A stretch of 64,000 bases of DNA from Gavia stellata (Eukaryota > Chordata > Aves > Gaviiformes > Gaviidae), in the NCBI RefSeq assembly GCF_030936135.1, contig NC_082602.1, positions 26,229,965 to 26,293,964 of the forward strand, in the 5' to 3' direction. A program made the translations under genes and the position numbers. Below, piece after piece: positions 45,001 to 56,558 of this stretch. The notes under the pieces are model-generated. The model was not told where the DNA came from. It saw only the letters and a list, made by a program, of their open reading frames with translations, and ran no database searches. Within the stretch, counting starts at the first letter, position 1. The number at the start of each line of letters is the position of its first letter.

Positions 45001-46260
45001 ATCACCTGTGAAGACAGTGAGCTCCCCTCTGCGGTGCCCTTTGAGGAGCTTGTTGAGCTCAGGGAAGCGCGCCCACTTGACACCAGCCACCTGCTCTGTG
45101 TTGACCAGCTCCCCAAACACTTCCTCGCGCAGCTGCCGGAAGGAGACGATGGATTTGTGGCTGGCGGGCAGGGCGGCACGCAGGATCTTGGTGAGGTTCA
45201 GACCCTGGTTCAGAGCGTCTAAAGGCCGGGGCTGCAGGTCGCCGGGGCGCACCAGGGAGCAGCGCTTGAGGCTCAGCTTCCGAGCAAAGAGCTTGGCGGC
45301 TTCCCAGGAGCGCAGGTCCTCGCCCAGCCACAGCGTGATGCGCTTAAACTGCTCCAGGTAAGGGAGGAGGGCAGGGGGCAGGCAGGTGGCCCCTCGCGGC
45401 AGGGCCAGGCTGGCCACCCCTGTAGCTTGGTGCAGGGCCAGGGCATCCAGCTCCCACCCGGTTAAGACCAGCTCTGTGTCTCTGCGGCCAATAAGGGGTA
45501 GCCCAAAGAGATTGCGATAGGAATCGAAGCGGGGTAAAGTCTCTTCCATGTAAGCTATTGCATCCCCCTTCTTCTCCACCCTCACAAGCTTCAGGCCCTT
45601 CAGGGTCGCATCACGGGGGCTGAACCAGGGGAAGACAAGGGATTTGGCAGTCCTCAGATAACGCACCCCGAAGCGTTTCAGGGTGGCGTCCGTCACCAGG
45701 GAGATGCCGAACATGGCCTTGGTCTTCTTGGTCTCATCCTCGTCCAGCAGCTCCCAGAGAGGCAGCGCCCGGTCCCAGATGCAGCGGGCATCCTCGCGAG
45801 CCCGTCGCGTGTCCTCCTCTGGCTCCTCTGAGCTGGGGGGCGGAACGCTGCGGTGCCGCAGCTCCACGTTGGCCTGGAAGTCTTGCCAGGTGCCCTCGGC
45901 CAGGGTGGCCGTGCACAGGAAGCTGCCTGTCGTCTTGTCAATGAAAAGCGTGTAAGGGGCGCTAGCGGAGAGCGGCGGCTGGTCCTCCCGGCCGTCAGTG
46001 AAGAGGCTGGGCGTGTGCAGGCAGCTGTACCCGTCGTGGAAGGGGATGCCCTGGGCCCGCAGGTACTGCCGGATCTCGGTGATGGAGACGGAGGGCACGG
46101 GCCCCTCGGGGGAGGGCAGCACGTCTTTCTTGTAGCGCCGCTGGGTGAGCCGGCCCGGCACCCCGGGGCTCAGGGAGGCTCCCTTGCTCCTCGCACCCCC
46201 GCACAGCAGCGGCAGGAGGCGGCCGGCGGCTCTGCAGGGCCGCAGGGGCACCACCGCCAT
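42026..46260 (-). CDS. TWNK: TWNK, Twinkle mitochondrial replicative DNA helicase
   Basis: Twinkle is the hexameric 5'-3' helicase that unwinds mtDNA at the fork with POLG and mtSSB. Five coding exons are 45006-46260, 44238-44478, 43460-43567, 42969-43110 and 42026-42283, totalling 667 residues (human 684). The N-terminus is Arg/Leu-rich and lacks acidic residues, as expected for a mitochondrial targeting peptide. A primase-like region follows ([33 protein letters not shown]). The RecA-type helicase core carries Walker [10 protein letters not shown] at 419-427 and a Walker B-type strand VVVDNLQFM near 517-525. Also seen are [20 protein letters not shown] and the conserved [14 protein letters not shown]. 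The chosen ATG is the first in-frame one: upstream frame stays open but has no methionine. The gene is head to head with MRPL43. Confidence 0.96.
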
Positions 46261-46515
46261 CCCGCCCGCGCCAGCCTCTGCCGAGGCCACCCCGGCACCC
46301 GCCCGCGCCGCTACCGATCCGCATCGGCGGCGGCCCCGCGGCCCCCCCCGGCCCTGCAGCCCGGCGCCGCTCAGGCCGCCGCCCTCACGTGGAGCTCCAT
46401 GGACGCCGCCATTGCCTGACGCCGCCGCCGCGCTCAGAGCGTCACTTCCGGGCGGTGCCGGAAGCGGATGTTCTCCCCTCCCCGCGCGGTTCCGGTTGCG
46501 GGTGAGGGCGGTGCC
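46261..46515. promoter_or_regulatory. 255-bp bidirectional promoter of TWNK and MRPL43
   Basis: The two start codons are only 255 bp apart and diverge, within a CpG island (about 46.03-46.70 kb). The sequence contains two facing ETS/GABP (NRF-2) sites, CACTTCCGG at 46443-46451 and CCGGAAGCG at 46458-46466, and a third TTCCGG near 46490. GABP sites are typical of nuclear genes for mitochondrial proteins. No TATA box is seen. Confidence 0.7.
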
Positions 46516-47593
46516 ATGACGGGCCGCGGGGCGCCCAGCCGGTTCCTGGCGGCCGTCCTGCAGAACGGCGTAGGCCGCTACGTACGGCAGCTCCAGCGCC
46601 TCCAGCTCCTCTTCAGCCCCACTGCGGCCGACGCCCGCGGCGCCAGGTACCGTCGGAGGCACCCCGCCCGCCCGGGGAGGGGGGGGGGGGGGGGGGGCTG
46701 GTGACCCCTGACCTCTGACCCGGTGGGGGAGGGGCTTACGAGAAGGTGCTGGTGACCTCTGACTTGTCTATATAGGGAAAGGGGAAGGTGCGTTTGACCT
46801 CTGACCCACAGATGTGGGGGGAGGGGCTGTGACCCCCGACCTCGTATGCGATGGGGGAGGGACTAGAAGAAGGCACTGCTGACCCCTGACCTCCGACCCC
46901 CCCCGCACAGGGGCAGGCAGGGTGATGACCTCTGACCTGCAGGTGGCACACCCCCGACCTCTGCACTGTGACCACTCCCATAGGCAGGGCATGGGGGCAG
47001 GGGTGACCCCATCCACGACATTTGCCCTGGGGTGGGGGCTACGGTGACCTCCCCCCGCTGACCCTGCTGGGTCTGACAGCCCCCCCACCCCCACCCCCAC
47101 CCCCGCAGGCAGTTCGTGGAGGAGGCAGCGCTGGACTTCGCCCGGAAACACCCCGATGTCGTCCTCTATGTCCGCCCTTGCTCCGGCCGGGCCCCGTTGC
47201 TGCTGGCTGAGTACTGTGAGTGCGGGGGGAAAAACCGGGAGGTTGGGGGGGGCAGGATGGGGACAGGGCCCTGCCTGCCCTGCCTCTGCGCAGCGGCAGA
47301 CAGTGCTGGGGCCAGCTGCTCCCTGGGGGTGGCTGTGGGGTACGGGGACCCCAGCCTGAGCCCCCCATTCTGCTGCAGTGAACGGGACAGTGCGGGAGGA
47401 GCTCATCGCCAGCAAGACGAGTGAGGAGATCGTGCAGCTGGCCACCAAGCTGGCTGGCCAGTCCGGCCTGGATATTGTCCGCATCCGCAAGCCCTTCCAC
47501 ACCGACAACCCCAGCATCCAGGGCCAGTGGCACCCCCTCACCAACAAACCCTCTATCCTCACTGTCCAGGGCCCGCGCCTGCAGCCCCAATAA
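46516..47593 (+). CDS. MRPL43: MRPL43, mitochondrial ribosomal protein mL43
   Basis: This is a protein of the large mitoribosomal subunit, with the thioredoxin-like fold of the L51/S25/CI-B8 family. Three coding exons, 46516-46646, 47109-47215 and 47379-47593, give 150 residues, near the mammalian length. [20 protein letters not shown] matches the mammalian start, and [20 protein letters not shown] with [10 protein letters not shown] is the conserved C-terminal block. Exon phases are 2, 1, as expected from split AG|G and T|TG codons. The stop codon TAA sits inside the AATAAA poly(A) signal. Intron 1 carries a cluster of nuclear-receptor-like repeats. It shares its promoter with TWNK and faces SEMA4G tail to tail. 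Confidence 0.95.
46679..46697 (+). repeat. Poly-G tract of about 19 bases
   Basis: This is an uninterrupted G run at the 5' end of MRPL43 intron 1, immediately before the DR1 array. It is G-quadruplex-prone on the transcribed RNA. Confidence 0.85.
46702..46938 (+). repeat. Array of DR1 nuclear-receptor-like elements in MRPL43 intron 1
   Basis: Six groups of TGACC(T/C) half-sites are spaced by one base, at 46702-46721 (triple), 46753-46765, 46795-46807, 46830-46842, 46880-46899 (triple) and 46926-46938. The last, TGACCTCTGACCT, is the exact complement of an AGGTCA-N-AGGTCA DR1. Groups recur every 35-51 bp with partly related spacer text (GGGGGAGGGGCT), so the array looks like a diverged tandem repeat. 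Confidence 0.8.
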
Positions 47594-47594
47594 A
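47589..47594 (+). terminator. MRPL43: MRPL43 polyadenylation signal AATAAA overlapping the stop codon
   Basis: The final codons read CCC CAA TAA AGC, so AATAAA spans the last sense codon and the stop. The 3' UTR would then be only about 15-30 nt. No other AATAAA was noticed in the next 1 kb. Confidence 0.7.
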
Positions 47595-47619
47595 GCCTCT
47601 GCCCCGTGCCTCCACGTCC

Positions 47620-49090
47620 ATCTCTCCTCCCGCCATCCCGCGCCTGCACAGATGCTGCCATGCCATGTCCAGACAGAGCCGCGTTTATTGCCGGGGGCAC
47701 GTGGGGCTGTGCATGAGGGGTGCCACGCACGGAGGGTGATGCCCCTTGTTTGGGGGGGTGGTGGTGCTTGGGAGTGGCTCATCCCTCCTGCAGCAAAAAT
47801 GAGGTGGGGGTGGCAGGATGGGAGAGCCCAGGTGTTTGGCTCTTGCCTTTCACCACTAAGCCTCGCTCTTCTGGGGCAGGAGGGGCCTGGGCTCCAGCCC
47901 GTTAGGGACCCCTGGGGCTGTCCCCTCCTTCCTGCCCCCTTTGTAGGGCTGTCATCCAGGAGATGTCCTGCTTCCGGAGGTGCTGGCAAGGAACATGGTG
48001 GGAACACACACACCCCAGCAAGTCTGTCCCTCCCCGGCTTCTCCGGTGTTACTGCCCTGTACCCAGGGTGTTAGACGCTCTTGTCACCCCAGTCCCTTGG
48101 GTTCCCCCAGGAGGTGGCAGGAGCAGAGGTAGTTGGGGGCGGTTTAGGGACAGTGGCTGCCCCTGGAAAGTGCTATGAAGAGCAGGAGGCCCCAGAGGGA
48201 GGCAGGCCCTGGTCCAGGGCTCCTCTTCCTTGCTGCGTGAGGACGTTTCCCCTCCCACACGTTGTCCCATGGGGGACAGGGCTGTGCCTGAACCTCAGTT
48301 ATCCAACAGCACCACACTGGAGAGCAGAAACACGTGGTGCCCGGGGCTGCAGGGTCACTGTAGATGCTGGGAAGCCGTGGGTGCTGCTCTGGTCCCTTGC
48401 CATGCTGCAGGGCACAGCAGTAGCTGCCGGTCCTGTTGCCAGTGCATCTTGCTGCCCGCTGCTGCAACCCGCTCTTCCCCTGCAGCGCCCTGGGGAGAGG
48501 GAGCAGAGTCCTGTCAGGGTCAGAGGCCCTGGGGCTGCCATGTCCCAAGGGCACCCAGCCCTGCGTTTCACCTGGGGCCTCCTTGCAGGGGGCACGCGCT
48601 GCTCCACCAGCTGCTCCGGGGCGCTTGGGGACATGGGTTCCTCACCTGGCTCCATCCCTCCCCGAATCGTCCTCTCGCAGAGAGGAAACCCTGGGGGGGG
48701 GGCAGACGTGGGAGAGCGGGCAGGGGCTGGCAGCCACCAAGGCCACCCCCCCGCCACAATGCGAGATGTGTACATGGCCCCGTTCCTGCCTGCGAGCAGG
48801 CAGCTGGGGGAAAACGTGTCCCGTCCCCCCCCCCCCGCGCCAGGAAGGGACCCCGCACCTTGCAAGAGAGGCGCGGCAGCACCCAACCCCACTACCTGCT
48901 CCTCACCCACCTCTCAGCAGCCGTCCGACTCCCGTGCACCAAGGGATGCCCAGCAGGGCAGGCCGAGTCCACACGTCCACAACAGCATCTCTGTCTCACA
49001 CCTGGATGGACAGACAAGAAACTCTCCCTCCCCACAGTGTCCTCCTTCAGCCAGGTGCCAGCTCCTGCCTCCAGCTCGTGGCCACCATCA
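47620..49090. other. Intergenic gap between MRPL43 and SEMA4G 3' ends
   Basis: About 1.5 kb of GC-rich sequence lie between converging genes. Open frames here show no protein resemblance. I see no repeat or RNA gene in it. Confidence 0.5.
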
Positions 49091-49097
49091 GTGGGTT

Positions 49098-49103
49098 TTT
49101 ATA
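49098..49103 (-). terminator. SEMA4G: Possible SEMA4G poly(A) signal (TATAAA variant)
   Basis: A TATAAA variant lies on the minus strand in an AT-rich patch about 230 nt beyond the SEMA4G stop. No canonical signal was seen nearby, so this is tentative. Confidence 0.3.
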
Positions 49104-49328
49104 CATAAATAGGGCTCCCAAATTTAAATAGATTCTTTTTCTTTTCTCTTTTTCTGTACAGCAAGTCTCAAAAGTGAGTGAAAAGTTGAAGGAACGGCCG
49201 GGCCCGGGCCCGACCCGGCTCTGCCGTCCAGGAGGTAGTTTTGCCTGAGTCTTGTAACACTGCTGGCAGGGGGTGGGAGAAGGGGCCGGAGGGGAGGAGG
49301 GTCCTGCTGGCAGGACCCCCCCCGGCCC

Positions 49329-52300
49329 CTACACGGAGCTCTCGTCCAGCTTCTCCACCAGGTGCGTGTGTTTCCGCTTCTCCAGGATCTTGCTGAGCTC
49401 CTCGGTGAAGGATGCGTTGTAGAGCGGTGAGGCCAGCGGCTCCTCCTGCTGCTGCAGCAGCATGTAGCTGTTGCCATTCATCTTGCGGAGGACATTGGGC
49501 AGAGCCCCCACGCCATTGGTAAGCTCAGCCGGCAGTGGCGGCGGCGGCGGCAGCGGGGGCACGGCAGCTGGCAGCTCCTTGACCGGGGAGGTGGCAGCTG
49601 TGGGCGCCTCGCCAGGGATGATCCGCAGGCAGCCATCGGGGTAGGCGAGCTCTTCCTCCTCCTCCTCCTCCTCCCGGCGGCCCTTGCGCAGGCAGTTGGC
49701 TGAGACGGTCTGCAGCTCCACGCTGGCTGGCCGTGGCTCCCCCAAGACGTACTTGCCCTTGCGCTTCTCCAGGCAGGACACGTAGAGGAGGATGGTGCTG
49801 AGCACGGCGCACAGCACCACCAGGGCGACGATGGCGGAGACATAAGCCACCTTCATGTCACCAGCCGCCTGGCTGGCAGCATGGGGCCGGGGGACGGCTG
49901 TGGGACCGCGGGGCAGCTCGGGCAGCACGGTGAGGCTGTAGGCGGCCAGAAGTGTCCGGAGACCCCGCTCCTCCCCGTAACAGCGGTACTCGCCACTGTG
50001 CTGGGGCAGCGTGTCCGTCACCAGCAGCCCATCCACCCCCACACGCAGTCTGTCCTGCCCCGCGCCCGGCGCCTCGCTGCCATTCAGTAGCCAGACGGCC
50101 CGTGCCAGGTTGGAGCGCTGGTCGCAGGGCAGCAGCACGTCGTCCCCCTGCAGCACCGTCCGGTTCTTCCACGGTAGGGAGCCTGCGGGGACATGCACCG
50201 CCTCGCACCTGTCCCAGCTACCCTAAGGGACACTGATGCTGGCATCCCCTGCGGTCCCGAGGGGCGGCACAGACTCACCCCGCCCAGAGCTGCTCCGGCA
50301 TCCCTCGTTGCCACTCTGAATGTCCTGCACCAGCCCTGTGCTGCAAGACATGTGGGACTTCAGCTGTACAGCCCCAGTTGAGCCCACCCTTACGGGGTCA
50401 TGGCCACCAGCAGACCCACCACTGGATGCCAGACCCTTGGGGGTGGCACTGGGGCGACTGTGCCACAGGGCGACGTGCAGCAGCACGGGATCAGGCAGGT
50501 GGAAGGCTTGTGGGGACCCCACTGGGGATGGGCAGCCCGTCCCTACCTGTCTGTGGTGGCGGTGGCGCGGCAGGCCCTGCCGTCCCAGGCGCAGTAGGGG
50601 TCCCGGGCGAGGACACAGTCGTAGCAGGAGGCGTACCTGGCACAGGAGGCCAGGGGCACCTGCAGGATCCCGCTGGCTGCCCCCACGTACAGGCTCCTCT
50701 GAGGGGAAAGGGCTGGCTCAGCGCTGCCCTGGCATGGGGTGGCTGGGCTGTGGGTTGCCCCATGGTGCCCAGAGATGCCCCCCAGTACCACAGCACAGCT
50801 CTCCATTGGTGGGGGTGCATGGGGAAGGGCCCCCAGCTCCAGTCAGTGCCAACGGCTGCAGCTGGCATCTGGCAAAGAGGTGGGTGCCAGGCAGGTCCCT
50901 TTCCCCAGGCTGCCCTGCTGGGCTCTGGCACATATCCTGAGCTGGGGTGACCCAGGATTCATATCCCCCCCCAGTCCCCCAAACAGCCCAATGGCAGCTT
51001 TGCAGCACAAACATGCCCCATGTTTGGTGTCCCCCCACTTCTTCCACCCCTCACCTGGGCATGGGAGATCACCAGGCTCTCCACGGGCTGCGGGTCCCTG
51101 AACACCTGCACCTCCTCCACGATGTGGATGCTGGAGCCCACCACCACGGCCTTGTGGATCCAGCCATCCCCTGGAGAGCAAAGCGAGAGGTTAAGAGGGA
51201 GTGTCAGGTGTCCCCTTTGCCCAGCAGAGACCCAGCAAACTCATCCCGCGCTCACCAGTCCCCATGAAGAGCACATCGTAAGAGCGGCCATCAAGGGCCC
51301 GCACCCTGTCCACAGCCAGCCGGCTGTACGCCACGCTCTTTTTCACCAGCAGTGGCTCCTCGCCGGCCGGCTTCACCTCCTCGAACATGAGCGGGTGCAG
51401 CTTGACGAAGTCCAAGACGCTGTTGGGCAGGTCCTGCGAGGAGTTGTAGCCCTTCCTGCGGGAGCGGTCCGTGATGCACTGCCCGGGGGAGATGAGGGTC
51501 AGGGAGGGATGCGGCTGCCCCACGCCCACCCTGCTCCGCACCCCCGAGCACTCACGGAGCCGGGCCGGGGCTCAGGCACCGCACCATCGTAGCGGGACCA
51601 CTTGCGAGCCGAGTCCTGGTACTCCATGTAGGCGCCCTCAAAGGCACGCTGCACTGCCGAGATGCTGTAGCGGCACACGGCTGAGGCCTCCATGGTCCTC
51701 CTGGGGGGCAGAGCCCTGCCTGAGCCTGGGCAGACACACAGGTGCTCCCCACCAACGCACCCCCAGGTGCTCAGCACCCACCTGCGCCTTCCCTTGAGCA
51801 TCTCCAGTCCCCCCTGCGCCACAGACTTTTAGCCCCAGCCGTTTCAGCTGCTGCCCCACTCACCACTGCGCTGAGAGGGTGAAAGTGGCGTAAAAGATGG
51901 TGCTGGCCCAGCTGCCCCCGTCCAGGCTGCAGACACTGCGCAGCACCTCATAGTAGGGCATGTAGCAGACCAGGCGCGCCTTCATGAAGGATGTCCACTT
52001 GCGCTGCAGGATCTTCTTGCCCCCCACGTCACTCTGGGAGGGTGCAGGGAGCATTTCTGCACAGGCTGGTGGGGTGTGTGTGTCCCTCTGCCTGTGCCTC
52101 AGTTTCCCCCAAGGTGCAGGCACGCAGCCCCTGCGCCGGGAGGAGCAGCGCTTGGCTCCCTGTGGCTGGGAACATGCCTACCTTGCAGACACGGGCCACC
52201 CGGGCCACTCGGGCCACCTGGCTCTTGTCGAAGAAGGATGTGGTCTCCTCGCCTGCCCGCTCCGTGAAGAAGTAGTAGATTTTGTCGTCGTCACCCACGG

Positions 52301-55300
52301 GGCTGTCCTTGCTCTCCTGGACCAGCATGGAGGCCACAAACTCGGCATCTGGGGGATGCAGAGCAAGAGGTGGAGGCTAGGGACCCACCACGGGACAGGG
52401 GATCCCTCCCTGCCTCGGTTTCCTCCCATGGCAAACCACATAGGATCCCAGGGCCACCCTCCACCCCTGTTCCGCGCTCCCCGAGGCGATGCATGGCGTC
52501 TCACAGCCTGTGATGCTGGTCCCAGGGCGGGGGACAGGGACATCTCACCATTCAGCCAGTGCAGTGGGGACTCCTCCGTCTTCAGCGGCCGCTGGTGCAG
52601 GTTCCTCCGGATGTCGGGGAGGCTCCGAAACTCGTAGCGTGTGGCCGTGTACAAGCCGCCATCTGGGCAGGGCAGGCACCCGTCAGCATGGCCCTGCACC
52701 CCAGGGACAGCCCCAAAAGCCACCAGCATCCCCATGCCCCAAGTAGAGGGGGAGAAGGAGGACCAAGTCCTGGTTTGCTAAGGCCCCCACACGCAGAGGC
52801 CACCGGCTGGGGACCTCCTGTGAAGGCGTTGGGGATGGGGCCAGGGTTGGAGGCATCCCGCATGTCCCCGCCAGCCCTGGAAAAGGTGCCACTTACCCAC
52901 GATGAGGCCAGTGTAGCCACGGGCAGGGTCGTACGGGCACTTCTCCTTGCCTTCCTCAAAGTGGGATGGCAATGTGAACCTGTCAGCATCCTTGAGGGGG
53001 ACAGGGGACCGGGTTAGCCAGGAGGGGACAGACCCGCCTCGCTTGCCAGCCCCAGGGTCTCTGCAGAGCCTGCTAGCGGGGACAAAATGATGCCCACAGC
53101 CATGCCCTTGTCCAGGCAAGACAAATCCCCCCTGGCACCCTCCAGCTGGTCAGAAACCACACAGCCAGCCAGTGTCCCCAGCCAAGAGCAGGCAGTGGGG
53201 TCAGGGGGGAAGGGGAGGCCTGGCACCCCACTTTGGCACTGTGTGGGCACCGCGCAGGAGCCGGCCAGTGCAGCCAATGTTCCTGGGCTATGCCTGGCCA
53301 GCAGACGCTGCCCAGCCAGGCTGGGTCCCCTGGGGTGTTGTCCCTGTCACAGCAGGAGTTATTTTCTTTGGGGTTTGCAGTTCAAAGCACGTCAAATAAT
53401 GATGGGGCCCTTCCAGCTTGGCGGCTCCTCCGCCTGACTCCCAGGGCATGTGATGGCCAAACCGGACCGGTGACACGGCCGTGGGAACAGGTACAGCCCC
53501 TCCAGGGCTCCTTGGCCATGCTGGGGACTCAGCCCCAGGCCCTTTGCCCCCCAGCTCAGGGGGGGAGGTGGACAAAGGGCGGCCGAGTCACCAAGGAGCC
53601 ACCGCACAGGGGTGAAAGTCCTGCTGCCGGGGGACGTGGCTGCCCCCGGCCACTCTGCTGTGAGTCACGGCCACACACACGGGACCCCTGGTCTGGCCCA
53701 GGAATTCCCCGGGGAGGGGCCGCTGAGTCAGCCCTGCCACCGTCACCCTCCTTGCCATTGTCACCCTCCCTTGGCACACTTGCCACCAGCCAGTTGGCAG
53801 CCTCTGCTTTGGGAAGGGACCTTGCAACAGCAGGGACTGGGGACCAGCTCCAGTGCTGGCATGTCCCACCCCGTTGGCCCTACTGAGCCCACATGTCCGC
53901 CCCACAGCACTGACCGAAACCCCAGCCATCTCGCTATGGGGTCAGAGTCCAACCCCGGCACCAGGGTGGGGACTTTGGGCATCTGCATCACAGTGGCTGC
54001 ATCCCCAAAGCAACCCACCCCAGCCTGGGGGTCACTCGTCTCCCCTTTGAGCTGGGGAGGGACTGGGACAGGGGCAGAAAGGCAGTGGGGCTGCGGGTGG
54101 AGACGGAGGGAGAGGACCAAGTCTGCGTCACCGTGGGGTGACATGGTGGCAGGGGACAGGTGACAGCCGTGGGGCTGAGCAGTACTCACGATGGCAGCGC
54201 AGAGCGGGTGGAAGGCGTAGGTCCCGCAGGTGTAGAGGTGGGTGCTGTTCAGCCTCTGCAGAAACCGCACGTGGTTGAAGCACTCGGTCTGCAGAGGGGG
54301 AGGACAGGTGTTACAAGCTGGGGAAAGCGTTGGCGGCCCCCCCAGCACCTGGCACCCCCCCCAGCACCTGGCACCCCCCCACCAGCTCTACCTTGTTGTT
54401 TTTGCCCTTCTGCAGGCAGTCCATCTGCTTCTCTAGGGAGGCTTCCCAGTGGATCTGCAAGGGGAAGAGAGACTGCCACTGCGTGACCCCTCATCACTGA
54501 GCGGTCCCCCCCATCCCTGCAGGCTCCAGCCTCTGCCAGAGCCATCAGAGATGCTAAAATTCTCTCTTTTATTTAGAGAGGGTACAGCTGCTCAGAGCAT
54601 GAGACGGCACCCTGCCCGCATCCCCCCAGCCCAGGGCGAGAGCGGTCCCACACCCTGACCTGTGGGCAGAAGCCCCACAGCACCCACAGGAGCCTGGAGG
54701 ATTTTGGGGTGTCCTTCCCAGGGGGAGCAAAGGGTTGAGCTTCCCCCACCCCTTGTCCTGCTGGGGTGTCCCTGAAGCAGGTAGTTCTGAGCTTGGGGAT
54801 GTCTTCCACCACTGTCCCCATGCTGCCTGGCTGGGGAGAAGGATGAGGCATCCACAGGGGACCTAGGGACAGACCTGGGGACAGCACCTCCAGGCAAGAC
54901 CTGAGATGGTGAGCGGGAGGATGAGCAGGGATAGCGTGGCCATGATTCGCGCAGGGACTGGGCAGCACGGGACAGGAGAGGACAACCAGCCGGCAGCGGG
55001 CAGAGGCCAGGCTCACCGTGCGGTGGGAGCCGTCAGCCACGTCACTGGAGTTGAGGGCGAAGATGGCTCCCCTGGCGCCCACGTAGAGGATGCCCCGGTC
55101 GTCCTCCAGCAGCAGGGTGCTGTAGTTGAGGGTGTGCGCGCTGAAGCGCTGGACACCCGACAGCTCTGCGAAGGGAACAGGGGGCTGAGGGAGGACCCTG
55201 GGGCAGGCACAGCGCGAGCCACCGGGGAAAAGACAGAGGATGGAGCCAGGAGCGGGTGGGAAGGCATCCACCGAGGTTATCAGGCAGATGGTGCCGGGTG

Positions 55301-56444
55301 CCAGCGGTTACAGCAGGAGAAAAGGAAGAGGGGAGGTTTGGTAGGAGGCGAAAGGCACTAACTGGGCTCAGGTTCACAGGGGAAATTTCTCCCCACTAAT
55401 TAAAACGGGAGCTCAGGGGTGGGAGCTGCAACGTCCATGCCCGGCACAGGCCTGCCACCCTGTTTGGTGAACCACTGGAGGAACTGAATACACACCAGCA
55501 ACAACTGGCTCCGAACCAAAACTGCCATGCAAGGGGAGGGCTTCCACAGCAAGGTTGGGTGCTCCCTGCCCACCGATCCAGAGAAACCATCCAATTTGGG
55601 GTGCTGAGAAGTGTGAGGTGAGACTCAGCCCCTGCCAGAGGGACCCCAAGCCAGGCTTGGACCCTCCTGCTGCAGGAACCCCGTTGGGCTTGGGACCCCA
55701 GAGGCAGCTGCGAAGGGAATGACCCTCCCAAAAGGAGGCATTGCCTGGGGAAAAAAGGGTACCCCAGCTGCAAATTAAACCCTCTCCCACTGTTGACCGC
55801 TGAGCTGGGCTTCACTAATGAGGTCAACAAAGTCGTGTGGATGCCCAAGGCATGATGACACTGTGGGGCTGGCTGACACAACAGAGGCTGTAGGCCAAAA
55901 GCCCAGTGGCAATTAAAGAAAATCACGGAAGAAAGCTCTGCTGACTATTTGGGCCAAGAGAACCCAGCCCGGGTGTGATGCCCGGCTCAGGACACCCTCC
56001 AAGGGCTGCTGGGCAGGGCCAGGGGCTGGCCAAGGCTGGCTCCTTGCACGTTCTTGTCCCCCCCAGCTTTTGAAGAGATGCCTTTGCCCTGCTCCATCCC
56101 TCGAGGCACATCGACTCCGGGCACCCAACACCAGACAGCCATGTGGGCTCTGATTTCTGGAGCCTGGGGGACCAGAGGCGCCCCTGTAGCCACCTCCACA
56201 TGCTGAGCCCCCCTCTCTGGGGGGCTGGTGGAGGCTGGATGCAGTCACGATGCACCAAACCCGGTGCTGGCAAGATCCCAAACCTCACCGCCACCACCAA
56301 GACCCACAACCCCTTACCATCAAAGGTGACCGTTGTCCTGGGGGTGGCATCCAGGTCGGTGGCAGATCGCCGTGATGGGTAGCCCATCGCCGCTGCCGCC
56401 GCCATGAAGAGAGCCGTCAGGAGATGGGTCCTGCCTCTGCTCAT
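49329..56444 (-). CDS. SEMA4G: SEMA4G, class 4 transmembrane semaphorin
   Basis: This is a membrane guidance ligand acting through plexin-B receptors. Fourteen coding exons are 56318-56444, 55017-55165, 54392-54454, 54190-54288, 52897-52990, 52549-52662, 52182-52348, 51864-52033, 51556-51700, 51256-51478, 51055-51170, 50547-50698, 50279-50340 and 49329-50182, giving 844 residues (human about 838). A signal peptide opens the protein. The sema domain spans about 50-510 ([55 protein letters not shown]). A PSI domain is about 512-560 ([16 protein letters not shown]) and one Ig domain follows (VLLPCDQ to GEYRCYG). A transmembrane helix lies near 672-697. The cytoplasmic tail has an eight-Glu run, a proline stretch and a terminal ESSV, a class I PDZ ligand. 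The start ATG is the first before the signal peptide. Confidence 0.95.
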
Positions 56445-56558
56445 CTTCCTGCTACCCCGGCGAGGGCAGCTGCCCAGCCCACTGCCGCCAGGCCGGCACA
56501 GCCGATCCTCGGGACGGGCTCCCCAACTCTCTGGGACAGGGCTGGCCGCCAAACCCTC
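56445..56558 (-). other. SEMA4G: SEMA4G 5' UTR segment with upstream splice acceptor
   Basis: On the minus strand a good acceptor (GCTCTGTGTTTCAG) ends at 56559, so about 114 nt of leader are joined to the signal-peptide exon. One or more non-coding exons should lie further right. Confidence 0.5.

Noticed and set aside
46261-46662. N-terminal extension of Twinkle
   Set aside because: The frame is open upstream of 46260 but contains no ATG and runs through the promoter and MRPL43 exon 1 antisense. The first ATG gives a proper targeting peptide.
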